Positions 35,364 through 48,287 of a stretch of 64,000 nucleotides of DNA are shown piece after piece; the stretch's first letter is position 1; the number at the start of each line of letters is the position of its first letter. The notes below the pieces were generated by a model that did not search any database, was not told the origin of the DNA, and saw only the letters and a list, made by a program, of their open reading frames with translations. The stretch is taken from assembly GCF_963422355.1 (NCBI RefSeq), contig NC_085104.1:5414298-5478297 (forward strand), read 5' to 3'. The translations under genes were made by a program, and so were the position numbers. The stretch is from Corticium candelabrum. Lineage: Eukaryota; Porifera; Homoscleromorpha; Homosclerophorida; Plakinidae.

Positions 35364-37919
35364 CACACACACTACAAGAAATACTACACACTGTCACTGA
35401 CATAGAAGTAAAAAACACAAACAAAGTCGAGCTCAATACACAAGACAGAAAAGGCACGCTGACTACACATGACCAATTCATAATACGACAAAGAGCATAC
35501 AAAGTAGTCTGATCTTCAAGTTCCACTCTACTGAGAGCTTCGTAAACTGTAGCAAGAGGCATTTCCTATCAATAAATAGAAATCGATCAAGTACGACTTG
35601 ATTGTGTACAACTGGACAAACCACAGCAGTAGACTCAGAAGAAATTAACGTTGTACCACTTGACGGTGGTAAAGCCCTGACCAAACTCGTGACATCACAA
35701 CTCGATTCACTCACCTGACTACTACGTTTCTGCAATACAAATCAACACAAATGTAAGCCAACGAATTCTTAATTTTCCATTTATTAATTAATTTTATCAA
35801 CAAATCACATGCTTTCCTAGAGATGAGACCTCATACAACTGCAAGTCATAACAGAATAGTTAACCAACTCTATGACAAATGAGAGACATGCTAATGACAA
35901 CAGAAAGTACTGTGTACTAATATATCTGTCATGAGTCATACATGAAACGAACTACATGCAGCTATAACAAAATACTCTCCCAATACAAAAGTCCACAACA
36001 CACCTACTTTGGCTACAAGTGGCTGCAACTGTACACATATGTACAGTGTATATAAACATGGCATAACAAGCAATAGTTGGGTACAATGCCCATAAGGACA
36101 AAGCCTTAGCAGCCTATGTTTTCTACTCATTTCTCTTTTTTGCACAATATATCCAGTTGACTGTGTGTGTCTATAATTTGCCTTGAGATTATGGAGTTCT
36201 TATAGATAATCTGAGAATACACTGTTGCACTACCATATTCACTGACACATAGTCCCTAACCACAGCTTGTCCAGTGTCGATATTCTTGCCTTGTGATATG
36301 TTCTCCTGACAAGGCTTAATAACTGCCAAGTTCGAACTCAGTCGCAAAGACTAAAAGCACAAAATAATAAATAAAATATAATAAACACCAAATGCCAGTT
36401 GACAGACCCTCTCTGTATAGTTGATAAATCATTCATTTCTGAGAACTCAAAAATCAGGACCCATGTGACTAAAATTGTAACGATCACGAGCATACCAGGG
36501 GGTTTAGGAGTGCAAACAAACCACCCCAATAGAGTCCGCACTCTACCTTGACCTACTAACTTCAATTAATAATTTGTAGTATCACTAACTGTAGCTACAA
36601 TTTGAGCAGATAAACAAAGATAGATTACCATAACATGCAATGCATATATTGCATGGTCTCGTTCCCTTTATAAACTATGGATATTTATTTACCAATGTCT
36701 TGGACGATACATAGATTAGAATATAGGATGGCAGGTTGATCTGAATGTGAGGACCATTTGAACACTGAAACGAACTGACCCAAGAAAAGGGTCACATACA
36801 TGCCTAAAGATGGACACTAATATTTAACTATACGAAGAGCATCATAACTAAAGAAACAACAAAGGGAAACAGAACCAGGAATGCAGAATGAATCAAGTAA
36901 AATGACAGAGACCCAAATCTCAGTAAGGTAAAAAAACAGAATCAAAAAACCAACCAACCATAAACTATACAATTACAGTAATCCCATTCTTGGACAAGAG
37001 CCTTTAGCCTTAATTCAATACAAATTTCGTCAACAAACTTCCACAGAAGCATATTTAGCACGCCTATCCCACATGCACATGTACTGAAAAACTTGAAATG
37101 CCTTACTACATAGCACAGGGGCGAATCTAGAGTTGTTTGGGTTCCACAGAACCGACATTGATAAAACGGTTTAAGTACAGTACTATAAACTAAGAGTCTG
37201 CCAAGTTCTCACACTGACACATTTACAATAAAGTAACAGTACATTCAGATTTTTGGGAGTTCACGCAAAAGATCAGTTCTCACTGTACCTTAATTAATAA
37301 ACCAAACACAGATTCGATGTTATTTCTTTTCAATCTGCCCTTGCTGAGCTACATAATACTAATTATTGTTAAACTTCGAATGTCAAAGTAGCATCAGTTA
37401 AAAAATTAGAAAAAAATTGATGAAGATGTCACTAATGCCAAAAGTTTGTCAAGTATCATATAACTCAACAACAACGATTGCTGATCAACACCACTATCTA
37501 CACTAGCTACATGGGGGGATCCATGATGGCACAACTCAGTACATAAACAAGTATAACGCAAGTCCTTACAACTATGCAAACAAATTTCGCAGCAGTGCAT
37601 GCCCCACCTGTAGGTATACATAAAAACAATATTTTTTCGTTACCTAGGTAACTAAATTCTACGAGTTAGTGTAGTATACTGTACTGTACTCTAGCTCCGT
37701 CTGCATGCCATACCCTTGCTTGTCGCCGTCGTAACCTTTCGCTGGCGTCCAACGACAGCTGCCAACGCAAAACAAAAAGGCAAACAAAAAATGTGCATTG
37801 CGGAGCTGCAGTTGTGTCGGACGTTGTCTACTTACGGACGTCGTCTGAGTTTTAGTTTGACCTGAAGAGCGGTAGTAGTGGTGTACACGTTGAAGAGGAG
37901 GCAGACTGACATCGTGCAT
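26753..37919 (-). CDS. DYRK4: DYRK4-like dual-specificity protein kinase
   Basis: Exons read on the minus strand: 37919-37836, 36350-36234, 35729-35715 and 35565-35532 (both tentative), 33973-33842, 32330-32221, 32161-32103, 30324-30270, 30201-30125, 29469-29404, 29339-29267, 29207-29126, 29068-29018, 28491-28426, 28369-28314, 27684-27624, 27559-27430, 27189-27129, 27067-26753; about 547 aa. The NAPA/DH region reads [10 protein letters not shown] then [10 protein letters not shown]. The kinase core has [16 protein letters not shown] (ATP lysine), HCDLKPEN (catalytic loop), IDFGSS, the activation-loop YTY of DYRKs (autophosphorylated on the second Tyr), [12 protein letters not shown] and DMWSLGCI. 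The end of the domain ([26 protein letters not shown] insert) is closer to DYRK4 than DYRK2. The C-tail is hydrophilic with LPPLK. The intron 28425-28370 is GC-AG. The exact N-terminal exons are unsure. Confidence 0.9.
27255..27369. repeat. (CA)n imperfect microsatellite
   Basis: CA tract with CG and TG interruptions (ACGCAC, ATGCAC) in the short kinase intron between 27430 and 27189. It creates low-complexity ORFs on both strands. Confidence 0.9.
28833..28938. mobile_element. Small MITE, 106 bp
   Basis: TAAAGTCACCAATAAAAACC at the left is mirrored by TAAAGTCACCAGTAAAAGCC from the right strand, two mismatches in 20 bp. It lies in a kinase intron. The TA at each end could be the target site. 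Confidence 0.55.
29527..29871. mobile_element. MITE with TAGAGTTGCACC ends
   Basis: TAGAGTTGCACC at 29527-29538 is mirrored at the end of the unit (GGTGCAACTCTA ending 29871). Near both ends there are TATCGG/CCGATA words and TATTGGTTATCGG-like repeats. The unit is 345 bp and non-coding, in a kinase intron. Confidence 0.55.
30363..30410. repeat. (CA)n microsatellite
   Basis: About 23 CA units in a kinase intron, just upstream of the exon 30324-30270 in transcript direction. Confidence 0.95.
30679..30768. repeat. (GT)n microsatellite
   Basis: About 44 GT units with one TATG interruption. It is flanked by two diverged direct copies of a unit of about 65 bp (30478-30540 and 30786-30846). Confidence 0.95.
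31062..31216. repeat. Telomere-like CCCTAA-related array inside an inverted repeat
   Basis: 31098-31177 is built of AACCCTAACCCGTAACCCTA-type units, i.e. CCCTAA mixed with CCCGTAA and CCAGTAA. It is bracketed by a perfect 13-bp inverted pair (ACAAACCATGGAT at 31062-31074, complement at 31204-31216). It lies in a kinase intron, far from any chromosome end as judged by the surrounding genes. Confidence 0.7.
31400..31945 (+). pseudogene. Retroelement fragment with PD-(D/E)XK-like endonuclease end
   Basis: Several plus-strand frames join into one recognisable block: a Cys/His knuckle ([10 protein letters not shown], then RCHDALCDV), [20 protein letters not shown] with the PD...D spacing of a restriction-like nuclease, then [16 protein letters not shown] and [10 protein letters not shown]. 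From memory, this order occurs at the C-terminus of reverse-transcriptase-like proteins in cnidarian and sponge genomes. Frames shift at least twice, so it is a dead fragment. It lies antisense in a kinase intron and runs into a (TA)n tract at 31948-31981. Confidence 0.45.
31948..31981. repeat. (TA)n microsatellite
   Basis: About 16 TA units directly after the retroelement fragment. Confidence 0.9.
34730..35161 (-). pseudogene. pogo/Tigger-type (DDE_1) transposase remnant
   Basis: A minus-strand ORF from about 35161 reads [11 protein letters not shown], then [17 protein letters not shown]. This matches the segment around the second catalytic Asp and the GCTSLxQPLD motif of DDE_1 transposases (pogo, Tigger, jerky-like), although the usual QPLD ends QPLG here. 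Past frame breaks, [16 protein letters not shown] matches the family's C-terminal FxKCGISNALDG motif. Stops and a gap of about 60 bp show it is inactive. It lies sense with the kinase gene, in an intron. Confidence 0.7.
35319..35373. repeat. (CA)n microsatellite
   Basis: About 26 CA units with one CG interruption, in a kinase intron. Confidence 0.95.
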
Positions 37920-38169
37920 ATCAAATTTGCCGTTCTCTTGCCTTAGTAGCCAACAAAAACATCACACTCGGATGCTACTCAAAAGTCTACGCCGAGTTCG
38001 TGTAGACGGCTGATAAAATCCAAATCAAGACGTCTTACCGTTTGTTTTGCCGAGGATCCGGATTTCCAGTCATTTGTGTAGCAGAAAAAAGAGGAGAGAG
38101 AACAGCGAAACCACAAAAACAACCTAATGAGTTGATATCAAACGTGCACACGTGCTCCGTGTCACAGCG

Positions 38170-38181
38170 GATGCGCGCATC
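38170..38181. promoter_or_regulatory. NRF1-like palindrome upstream of DYRK4-like gene
   Basis: GATGCGCGCATC is a perfect palindrome close to the NRF1 core, about 250 bp upstream of the first kinase ATG on the minus strand. It is one of four such motifs near gene starts. Confidence 0.3.
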
Positions 38182-38980
38182 GTGAATTCGTGCATCGTGA
38201 ATTCGTGGCTACACACATGCCGATCGCGTCCGCGGCTCCATTAGTAAAAGAAAGTGTTTCATAGCGTCCCGTTCGCGTTCCCTACTAACACACAAATGAT
38301 AATAACCGTAGATGCAGTAAACACAAAGGTACCCGTGCAGCGGGATGCGACACGATGTTCTAGCACGACATGTCTTCGTCGTTCTTGTATTACAGCCGTA
38401 ATTGGCATTTATAAAACTGAACACTAATGCTGGTCCTAGGACCGATTGAGAAGAGGCGATACCCGGTACCAGTGGAGTGAATCGGCGCTTCACGGGTCTG
38501 GGAGGCCGAAGCCTGCTTGTTGGGTTTCTGTAAAGCGACTAAACTTATCAAGCTTGGTATTACGCGATGACAGATTTCGTAAACTTGATGTGATGTCAAC
38601 GCCTTTAACTTAAGTCGACCACACAGAACGTGCTACTGCGGCTGTACACGTCCTAGTACCGCGGAACCTTGCAGTTGCTACAGTATTATACCTCTGTAGT
38701 TAGAACAAAGCCCGGATAAACTCACAGTCCTCATTGTACTAACTGCTCTGTTCATACAGAGTCTGGGAAGATTATCTAGATCTATTCTATTACTAATAAT
38801 TTTTTTTATTCATGATCAGAAAAGAAAGCTACCACAGTCTCAGAATTACCTACCAGCCCATACTCTGCACGTCTAGTGGCGGAGACATTCAATGATTGGT
38901 TACTCTGTTCTGCAGCACAATTCGCAACGTCTCCAGCTAGCCAGAACAATGTACAAGGTCTCAAAACTTAGTATATGCGG

Positions 38981-39389
38981 TACCTCTAGAGCCCCATTTA
39001 CACGACGTTATGGGGTAGGGCCCCATCCGGACCAAACCGGAACCGTGTGTTTACACGACAATTATGGGCCCCGGGCCCACGGACACGGCTCACTTTCGAA
39101 TACCCGTACTGTACACAATGACTATAGCTCCGCCCATCAGAACTAGCGAGCGCACGCAGTTAATCATGGCGGATGGTACACTCACCTGCTTTCAAGTAAT
39201 TTTAGATAATCGAAGGAAATCTACTGAGGAGGTCTGCCCAATGAATGCCATCTCTTTGTCAGTCCATACTGATAGTTACTACGAACGTACACTTCCTGCA
39301 TCCCACCTGGCAGTGTTGCCGGCCTAAATTGTGGCACCAACGATGCACTTCTCCACCGTAGCCACCTAGTTAATATTAATCTAGATGTG

Positions 39390-39448
<59 letters not shown>

Positions 39449-39834
39449 CCTGTGACTTAATTAAAATCAGTTCTTTGCTACCCAATACAAGAGTTAGCGC
39501 TATATAGAGATGCCAATAGCCCTAAAGTATTGAGCTGCTTATGTTCTGTGACTTCCATACAGTTTCATGTGAGTCAGCTAGTGGTCTTCTAGAATCTCTC
39601 CAAACCCGGTTCCACAATTTCGAACCCCCCGTGCCACAATTGGCACCATCATCATGGCAACGACAACCCTGTCTGGCCACCACGTGATTGACTCGCACTT
39701 CAGACCTGCGCATCTAAGCCCATGGCTATACATTTAGCTACGGACGTGTGAACGCAAACAGGGCCGGGCCAGGAACTACGGGGCCGGGGTCAAGCCCGAG
39801 ACACAACTTGGCAGGCCTCGTGTGAACGCGGCCT
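38981..39834. mobile_element. MITE-like unit with (TA)n core
   Basis: The left edge (GCCCCATTTACACGACG near 38991) and the right edge (complement GCCGCGTTCACACGAGG near 39832) are imperfect inverted repeats. GGGCC/GGCCC words are repeated near both ends. The inside contains (TA)n at 39395-39447. Boundaries are approximate. Confidence 0.4.
39395..39447. repeat. (TA)n microsatellite
   Basis: About 26 TA units. Confidence 0.95.
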
Positions 39835-42800
39835 AATTAAAATGCCGTTAGCAATATTAGTAATAATTATTAGCTAGCTAGGCTCAGTACTTGAGAGTCA
39901 CTTTCATTACAACATCAATTGCAACTGGAGACCACATGTTGACTTATTCTAGAGAAGACATCCCGCAAGACTGGCACCTCACGTTTTCACCGTTACGTTT
40001 CATTGGTGATGAAGCATGCTCTTCATTCGTGCGGTCATTTAGACTGATCTAACCCAGTAGTACAGTACTGAATAAAATTTGGGGGCGTGGCCAAATTTTT
40101 GCGTACAGTACACACCACTAGAAAATTCTAAAATAAACTTACCTCTTTTCCAACATTGCGTAATGAAAAGAGTAAGACTAGATCTAGGTAGGAGTACTTT
40201 CAGTTTTTACAAGGCCAATCTACAAACGCAGAAAATGGATCGTCAATCCATGGAAGTGTGACTAAATTTTGCTTTTTCTCTCTTCTTTTCCTGTTTGTTT
40301 TCTATTGGTTCTAGGCAATCCATACATCTCTCCTCTTTCATAAATGTTTTTAATTCTATAATCTGCAATGACGTCAATATACCCGATTGACGCAAATGGG
40401 ACACCTGTTTTCTAGTTTTGACTGGTTAAAGACTTCGTGATCTCACTGGAGACTCTTGGCTTCTTTACAGAAAATACAATGTGCGACCATACAAATCAAG
40501 GCACGAAACACTGTTTGGCTTCAATAAGCGTACCGCTTTGCACTAAGATGCCCTATACATCTAAGATAACTAGTATATCTAAAAGTGAAGACTACCAACG
40601 ACGGTCGTTCAACTGCCTGAATCAAAAGTTCTTGCCACTCCTAGAACGAATTCGCTAAAGAAGATCGACGTCCTTCTACAGAGCGCAGTAGTTTCGCAAC
40701 TCGTTTCCATCTCGTATCCGCGGATGCTCGTCTGCCTCAGCTTCAGGTAGTTACTACGTAAACATTGTAAATACTCCTTCTAGTCATACGTATCTTTATC
40801 TGTAAAGACGTTGTGAGTATTTAGCATGTAGATACTAGTAGATAGTTTCAATAGATTACCAACGTCAGTGATGTAGGGCAGATACTTATAATGCAGTGTG
40901 GACTAGTGCTAGGTTGACCTCCATGCACAGCGCACGGTACCTGGAAGACCAGCCATTATGGCTGAAAGTGTTTCAGTGTAAAAATAAAACATCAGCATCA
41001 TCATCAGCATCAACACTGCACACGGTACCACATCTACGTGCGCTCGTCGCTCTACGCATGTAGTTGCACTGCAAAACTATTATTAAGACCGTAACGCAAC
41101 GTGTACACAAATTATAAGTAGACTGACACAAATGACACAACTTTATATATCAATTCTTTCTATATTATAAGCCTCTGGAAGTCACGAAGCTACACTGTTG
41201 CCTCGACATCTCACATTGTGTGGTTGTCTCAAGTGTTAATTAAATAAACAATTAATTATCACTTTTTAATCGACTCCCCGGCAACGGCAACAACATACCG
41301 AAGCCTAGCAACCGGTATAGAGTCAGAATAGTCTTACTAAAAGGGTTCTCATCACCACAAAACCTAAAATTGCCTAAGATATATTGTACAGCTGCAGCTG
41401 TCGTAGCATAGCTAAATAAGTTAAGGTCTTAATTAATTAAATTTTAGCGGTAGCGAAACAACAGCCATGTGTACGCGGCGTCCAGTCAGACACAGCAAGG
41501 CGAATGCATAATCTACTGCAGACCACTCGAACGTTCACGGTTACGTGACAAGTGCTCGGTAGAGCGAGCCGCAACGTGACCGCAAGCACAATATCGAGAA
41601 CTACATCTTATTTCTTGTACAGCAATCCTATCTCTATCTACAAAAATTGATATTTATCTGCTTTGTGGACATGCAAGGCATCAAAATTACTCATCCCTTG
41701 CAACGGTTACTCTCCATCAATTTGAGATGACTTTGTCACATAAATTATCGAGTCAAATTATAAGGCTAAAGACCCTCAATACGCAACAATCGAGGTCTCA
41801 CCAATCGAGAGAAACCCCTTCAAGTCATGTGACTAAGTGGTGAACACTTGTCAGAGTACGCAGCCATACGAGATTCCACACTTCACTCTAATCCCGCCCA
41901 CACCATAAAGTGCCATAAATAAATAAGTTAATAACTCTAGTCAAGTGAGATAAGTTGACCTATAAATTCATTTCGTCGCTTTCCAAACACTGCGCCATGT
42001 CAACGGTTCTCACGGGGGGAAAGCGACATATCGCAGAGTGAGACCAGCTCTGCGCGTGGTCCATGTCACCGGTAGGAATCTCCAACCATCACACGATGTT
42101 ATTAGTCCTTTGTCGTCGCACCTATTTAAACAAAGCAGGAGGCTCACGGTAAAGGCAATCACGACGTGATCGGAATTTAAGCTTTCAGTTGGTAGAGCAG
42201 TAGCTGGAAATGGTCAGAGAGAACGTTTCTGTAATGAAATGATGGAGCTCGTCGTCCACCATATCAATTAGTATAATGTCGTCCTCTTAATCGTCCTCTT
42301 AGCTATGAAAATTAGCAATCAGTACCCCTAAAGCGACAATGGATTTAGCCGCAAAGGATACATTGTTTAATGCAGCGTCACACTTTTCTGTTTTCTCAAA
42401 CTAGAACAGTCTTGTCGAGATGAATGATGACTAAGTCTAGAGTACGTAGACGGACATGTTCGATACAATTCCGGTTAGGAAATATTTTAACTGTCCGAGT
42501 GGTAGAGACTTTCCAGAGATGTGACAAGATGGGAGCCACAAGGTGGATGATCGACCTCGTATATGGTCCCCTCGGCTGGCTAATACTGTTGCAAGTCTCC
42601 AGTAGCTTCTGTTGCATGTTTCCCTACTAGGCAACAACGCCGGTTAGTCATCAGGGAGGTCTCAAAATAGCATTTTGCAATCATTAACTTTCACAAGTAC
42701 GGTAGATTGTTCGCAAAGTACGTTGAAGGAACCACAATAATATCACACACTACGGCTAACAGAAACAAATAAGGTCATTTCCAGGGGTGGAGCCACAAAT

Positions 42801-43443
42801 GTACAAGATGGAGATCATATTCACAGACTAGAGCTGCTAGGATTTCCAACAGGCGGATCTACTATCGAACATACGAAAAATTTACCGCACATTTGCAAGA
42901 CACTTGCCTTCGTCTAGCTGGCATATGCACGGGCAGCAGCATGGCGCCCCTGGGCAGTGTATAAATCAATTAAATAGACAATCATAACTTGTATGTTATT
43001 GGAAGAGCGAGCGAAAGCGGCTTCCTAGCACATCGACTCCAATGCAGTGTTGACTGAAAAGTCGGATTGGATGTAAGATTTTACTCGGAGTATTGGTTGG
43101 TAAGCTAAAGGAGTATCTAAACCACCGGTACCGTACCGCGTTAACGCGTCGTATCATCAGTCCAACGCCTATCACGCTATCGCGACAGAACGCATCTGTC
43201 GGTACCTTCCGGCGTGAATGTCTCAAATAGTTCGGAAATGGTTCTGCGGTACGTGATACGGACCCAACGCTTGGCACCTCGTGTTCAAAGCTGTTTTGCC
43301 TAAAGGAAAATATTGAATTCCCTTACGCACGTGCGGGATGTCTGATAAATTCATGAGCCGTATAAGTGCCAACAGTTCCATCACCGAGACAGTCGACTTC
43401 TAGCGGACGTAGCGACAACATCATCACTCAGTAAACCAAAGAG

Positions 43444-45224
43444 ATGCTTTTCTATCGGCTTCTTCTCCTCTCTGTAGTCACTCTTCACGTTGCTCCATCT
43501 CGTGCTCGTCAACTTCATCCGAGGCACTCTTCAACGCTATCACTCTCCAGCAGACATCCAAGATCTGCAGTGAAACACACAAATGTAAGCAATAGTTCCA
43601 ATGACCTCACGGTCTCATAAACCGATCAATTGACTGAATTGGTATAATATCTCTGTCATTCTGACCGAGAGAACCGACCATCCGTATTGACTGATCCGAC
43701 GCCGACTAGTATTACAGACAACAGCAAACAATTAACTAACAACTGTTTTGAACTAATTACCCTGTTAACGACTGTAGAGCACGCATTGCACTGATGTCAA
43801 TTCTGATGGACTTCCCCTTAAAGAGGACACGTGTGGCGTGTGCGGAGGCGACGGTTCCACGTGTCATAAGGTAACGCACACCTTGACGCCGTCAATAACA
43901 CAGACAGGTACGACAGCGTCGTCTATTTATTGTCAAGTGCAATTATGTATACATGTGTATATGTCTGACTTGCAGGTATAGTTCAATACCGGAGTGTTAC
44001 TATCCCAAAGGGAACTCGCCGACTGAGTGTACGAGCACAGGAACCGTCACTGATAGCTCATATTGGTAATCAATTAATTAGTACAATCATGTACAACCAC
44101 AAGTTCAACTCGTGCAATTTGATTGTGTCTAGCTTTGCAGACGAAAGCGGGAAAAGTAGTATTGCACAACCCAGACAAAGACACAGTCGTTAACTACCGA
44201 GGCACTTTGATAGAGTATACACGCCAATCAGACGGCAGTGAAGCGGTCACAGTACAAGGAAAAATAACAGCTGCCTTCCTCATCACCGTAAGATTCCAAC
44301 ATTAAGCTTTAAAGTCGAAATTCACTCGACCATATGTCGAAATAGCTTCAGGCTCCAGGATACCGCATGTATCAATCTGCTTATCACTGTTTGTTGTTTT
44401 CTCTCAGGTGAAATTTACCGGATCCATCAGAAACGTGTCAAGTTTGCCCTGGGTTACAGTCACATACGTCAAAGACGTCAGAGAACCAAATCAAAACAGG
44501 TAACAAGATTCCGACCTCAAACCCTCCTCCATTGACTTTCATGTTGTTAAGCAGCTATACATGGAATACCGGAAATTGGTCGATCTGCACTCGCACATGC
44601 GGTGGTGGTGTTCAAACTCGTCAGGTCACATGCGAGCGACACCGTCGGAGAGGGACGCCGGTCACAGCAAAGGACTCATTCTGTGAAGACGCCGAAGGCA
44701 ATAAACCAAGTGGTATGAGCCTCTGCAGTCCCTTCCGTTGTCCGACATTAGACGAACCGGTCTATGCGTGGAGCACGGGGCCCTGGTCGGAGGTAATGAC
44801 GTCATTTGCCTAATGGCTCAACCGTTTGTCATAACTCGTTGTTGTGTCAGTGTTCGAGCCAATGCGGATATCAAACTCGCCACGTGGTTTGTCACGAGAT
44901 AATTCCCGGCTTGACCACTGCGACCTCTGATGACAAGTGCGACGCCAGCAGCAAACCCCCACATCAGAAGCAATGCGACGGACAAAATTGTCAAGCACAG
45001 GGTATGATTACCTTGAAAAGTCCTGGACGGGCCACTGCTTTTATGGCTTTTGTTATCATTCAGGATGCATTGATAGAATAAGCATATGCCAATTCGCTCT
45101 TCGAATAGAACTCATTCGATGCAGTGTCCCCAGGCAAAGAAATCTGTGCTGTGTAGCGTGTAAAACACACGTATCAATTTCAGCGAGAAGTAACAAGAAA
45201 GATAACCGGCAGGGGCAACCCTAG
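43444..45224 (+). CDS. ADAMTS-like protein (spacer, two TSP1 repeats, PLAC)
   Basis: Eight exons: 43444-43584, 43778-43907, 43976-44065, 44133-44287, 44408-44499, 44552-44792, 44851-45001, 45064-45224; phases agree throughout, 386 aa. The ATG opens a signal peptide (MLFYRLLLLSVVTLHVAPS). Then come DTCGVCGGDGSTC, the end of an ADAMTS cysteine-rich module, and a spacer (YRSVTIPKGTRRLSVRA, then VVLHNPDKDTVVNYRGT). Two thrombospondin type-1 repeats follow (WSICTRTCGGGVQTRQVTC; CSSQCGYQTRHVVC) and a six-cysteine PLAC module (GCIDRISICQF ... CCVAC). No metalloprotease domain or HExxH motif was seen upstream, so it is a non-enzymatic matrix protein of the ADAMTSL/papilin class, unusually short because the leading TSP1 and most of the Cys-rich module are missing. 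Confidence 0.8.
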
Positions 45225-48200
45225 ATGATACGCTGTGCTATTTCTACTGTACAAGCATGAACATTCGTCTCAGCATTAAACCTTGCACAGACTGACTACG
45301 AGTTTGTTTTGACTATCAGCTGCAGACTAATAATACTATTCGATGTATACCAATATGTATACCAATATGTTTATTGTATGCGTCATGAGATGCGTACTAA
45401 CACTATAACATCACTGTACAATTGCTAACAAACTTGCTTCCAGGTCATCAAGTACTGACAGCACCTGCTTGCACTAATTATAGCTAAGTAATCATTAATT
45501 GCCCAGGTGGCTCCGTGATGTCCTACCTGTCCAGTTAAATTTAAACAACTGAAAGTCTGGCACTCTCTGCCTGTTGACTTAGCTGTAGAATAGTAAACAG
45601 CACTTCACAAAACCTACATCTACTCAAAACAAAGTTTGCCACATGGCCACATGTTACGTATTTTTAAATGCATATGAATATTAATTAATATCATTAGCAA
45701 ATATAGTCCAACCACCACTATAGGATATCCGTTGTTACTATTAGGATGAAAATTAAACAAAACAGGTCAAAGTCACTGCTAACACAGGGGCAGCTGTATC
45801 CTAATATCCAAACGAATGCTTTCCTCTTTCAGAATTAAACCGCAACACATACTCAGTGCAGTAGCCCAACTAATAAGCCTATCCTTATTTGATAAATGAG
45901 AGATGAGTAGGACCATACATATGCATACAGTCGAGTAGACACATTATGAATATTACATATAAACAGTAATGACTAATATGCAGTTGGAGTATAAACAAAA
46001 ATGTTGCAACAAAAGCACAGAAGTTCACAACCTAGTATATTTCCCAGAAAGTTGCATATCAATGCTGTTCAATGTAAAAGTCCTAAATATGTACGTTAAC
46101 AGTACATGAAATGCATAGTCAGAAGACTGTGGCAGGTCACACAGTGACACAACTACATAGGTATCTCTTCTAGTTTGTCACCAATTACCAATAAAAGACA
46201 GAGAAACTAAAGTCTGTGACCGAAAGAATCATTATGGGAAAACCAAGGGGAGCCATAGACCCCAAAACTTTAGGTGTGCTGCGGCCTTTCTGACAGTGCT
46301 GTACAAGCCTTATTTTCTCATTCATTTTGAAATTGATACTACACAACTTTCATAAGCAGCTCAACAGTCGTACATACGATACAGCAGCAATGGGTAAGAG
46401 ACACTACAATAAAAGGTATATATATACTTGTTGGTGTTGGCACACAAAAGTACACAGTCTGTGTATACACGGTTGATGACATAATAGCCTATAACCTATC
46501 TATCTCCAGTTACTGCTTCTGTTTGCTTTTGATTTAAAAACTTCTAGCGCTTTTTCTATGTAGTTGGTCTAAACGAATTAAGTTTAATTAACAGGACTGG
46601 CAGTCTTGTCCCTGTCCGTGGAGGGTGGCGACGCTGCTGCTGTGATGGACTTCCAGTTGGTCGTGTAACGGTTTTACCATGTGTAATGTGTATTTTCGCA
46701 TTACCTCAAAATACAAAATTGAGAAAAACTGATTTGGCAGTCTGTGTTCAATAACTAGACTGTATTACATTTGGCCCTTCTAGCTGCACCATTGTGTTGG
46801 ACTTGTTGGTTTTCCTGATGGCAACAATGCCACAGCAGTACATTCAACAGCAAATCACCATTGGCACCAACATTCTGCACCACTTCAATCTATAATAAAC
46901 TTTTGCTACAGAACTATATTTAACATAATAATCTCCTTTTCTCGAATCGCCTCCTAAGAGATAGAAATGATAATAAATTTTGTCATTTTATATGATTTAA
47001 AGCATGCGTCCTAATCCAAGCACAGCAGTAAGTTCACTGAACACTACAGCACAGTATACAATTCCTTGAATCATTTCATGTGTTCGATCGCCATAGGCAT
47101 TCACTCGTTGGCTGGGTTGAAAATTATCCAACTAATTTCAACACAGATGATAACTCATACCGTTGGGTATCACTATAAGTACAGAAAGTGAACATTGCTG
47201 ATGGAGAACAGTGTCACATTACGGTGGCATCACTCAATAGAAGCCAGGGTGGTCTGCACCCCTAATGGTGTGGTCTTCTAGACAAGGTCTTATAACCCTA
47301 GCAGCTCCCTACAAAATTTGCAAGCACAGTTATACCCCCGCACTTTACCACAAATCAATTCCAACATGTTAGAAGAACACAGACTCCATTGTGTCCATGA
47401 AGCCGATACAACATACCCGGGGCATAATTTATGTACACAAGAGCATCCCAAAACTATACCATACAGTACTTTAGTAGATGCCTGTTGCAACACAACAGAC
47501 AACACAATGACTACACTTTAATGGATAGCAACAGTATCTGCCTTCTACTGCCTCTACACGTGATCATAGTACTACCCCACAATGTATCAGCGTGTAATGG
47601 AACTGCAGCATGTAGTTGAGGTTAGATTCTACTGCATTACCGTGTCATAAGTTATAAGTCTGAGCCGTGTGCAGCGCACCTGTATTCCAATATAACATTT
47701 CAATCGTTTCAGCAGTCGTGTTCATATTCTATAGCATTTAAATGTTTGCAGTTGTGGGTTATGTAATGAGCCAAAATGTTTTGCATAGTCACCCACAGTA
47801 TTTTGTTTGTGTGCCTCGAGATCCAATGTACTATGAAGACTTACAATCACATGTACAAGACAAGCAATTCAAGCAACATACTAACACAAACTTGAAATAT
47901 AAATACATATCTACTATCTCCTGTTTCGAGTATAACTCGAGGGTAAATGACAGCCAGCGACAATAACAACTTACTGTATTACCAGTGCATGCATACTCTT
48001 TGATCATATACCGTTACTTGATTATGAGAGTCTGTCTCACATCACTTTGGTTTGAATTCACATCGATTAGCTACACTGGCTTTCCACTAATTATCCTCAC
48101 AGGTTTGGAATACATTATTATATTCTATACTGTTCTCTCTGGATAAACTCTAGATCAGACACGCGATATGGACCAATGTTTCTAATAAAAATAAAAATAT

Positions 48201-48287
48201 AAATAGGATATGATGTTTACGTTATCACCCACGTTCCAGAGCAACATCATATTTATTGACCAAGCACCGTTTATTGCACGAGCTGCA
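45225..48287. other. Gene-free stretch, nothing recognised
   Basis: Unique AT-rich sequence. ORFs up to 75 codons at 47290-47966 have no recognisable domain or splice context. Confidence 0.45.

Larger units (their letters stand above)
37920..43443. other. Gene-free 5.5-kb stretch between DYRK4-like and ADAMTS-like starts
   Basis: Divergent intergenic region. It holds a MITE-like unit (38981-39834), a (TA)n tract, and two near-identical GCATCGTGAATTCGTG copies at 38178-38204. ORFs of 60-95 codons here have no recognisable content and no consistent splice frame. A GATGCGCGCATC palindrome near 38170-38181 lies upstream of the kinase gene. Confidence 0.5.

Noticed and set aside
42396-42637. Overlapping 66-73 codon ORFs on both strands
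   Set aside because: No recognisable domain, splice signals or neighbouring exons.
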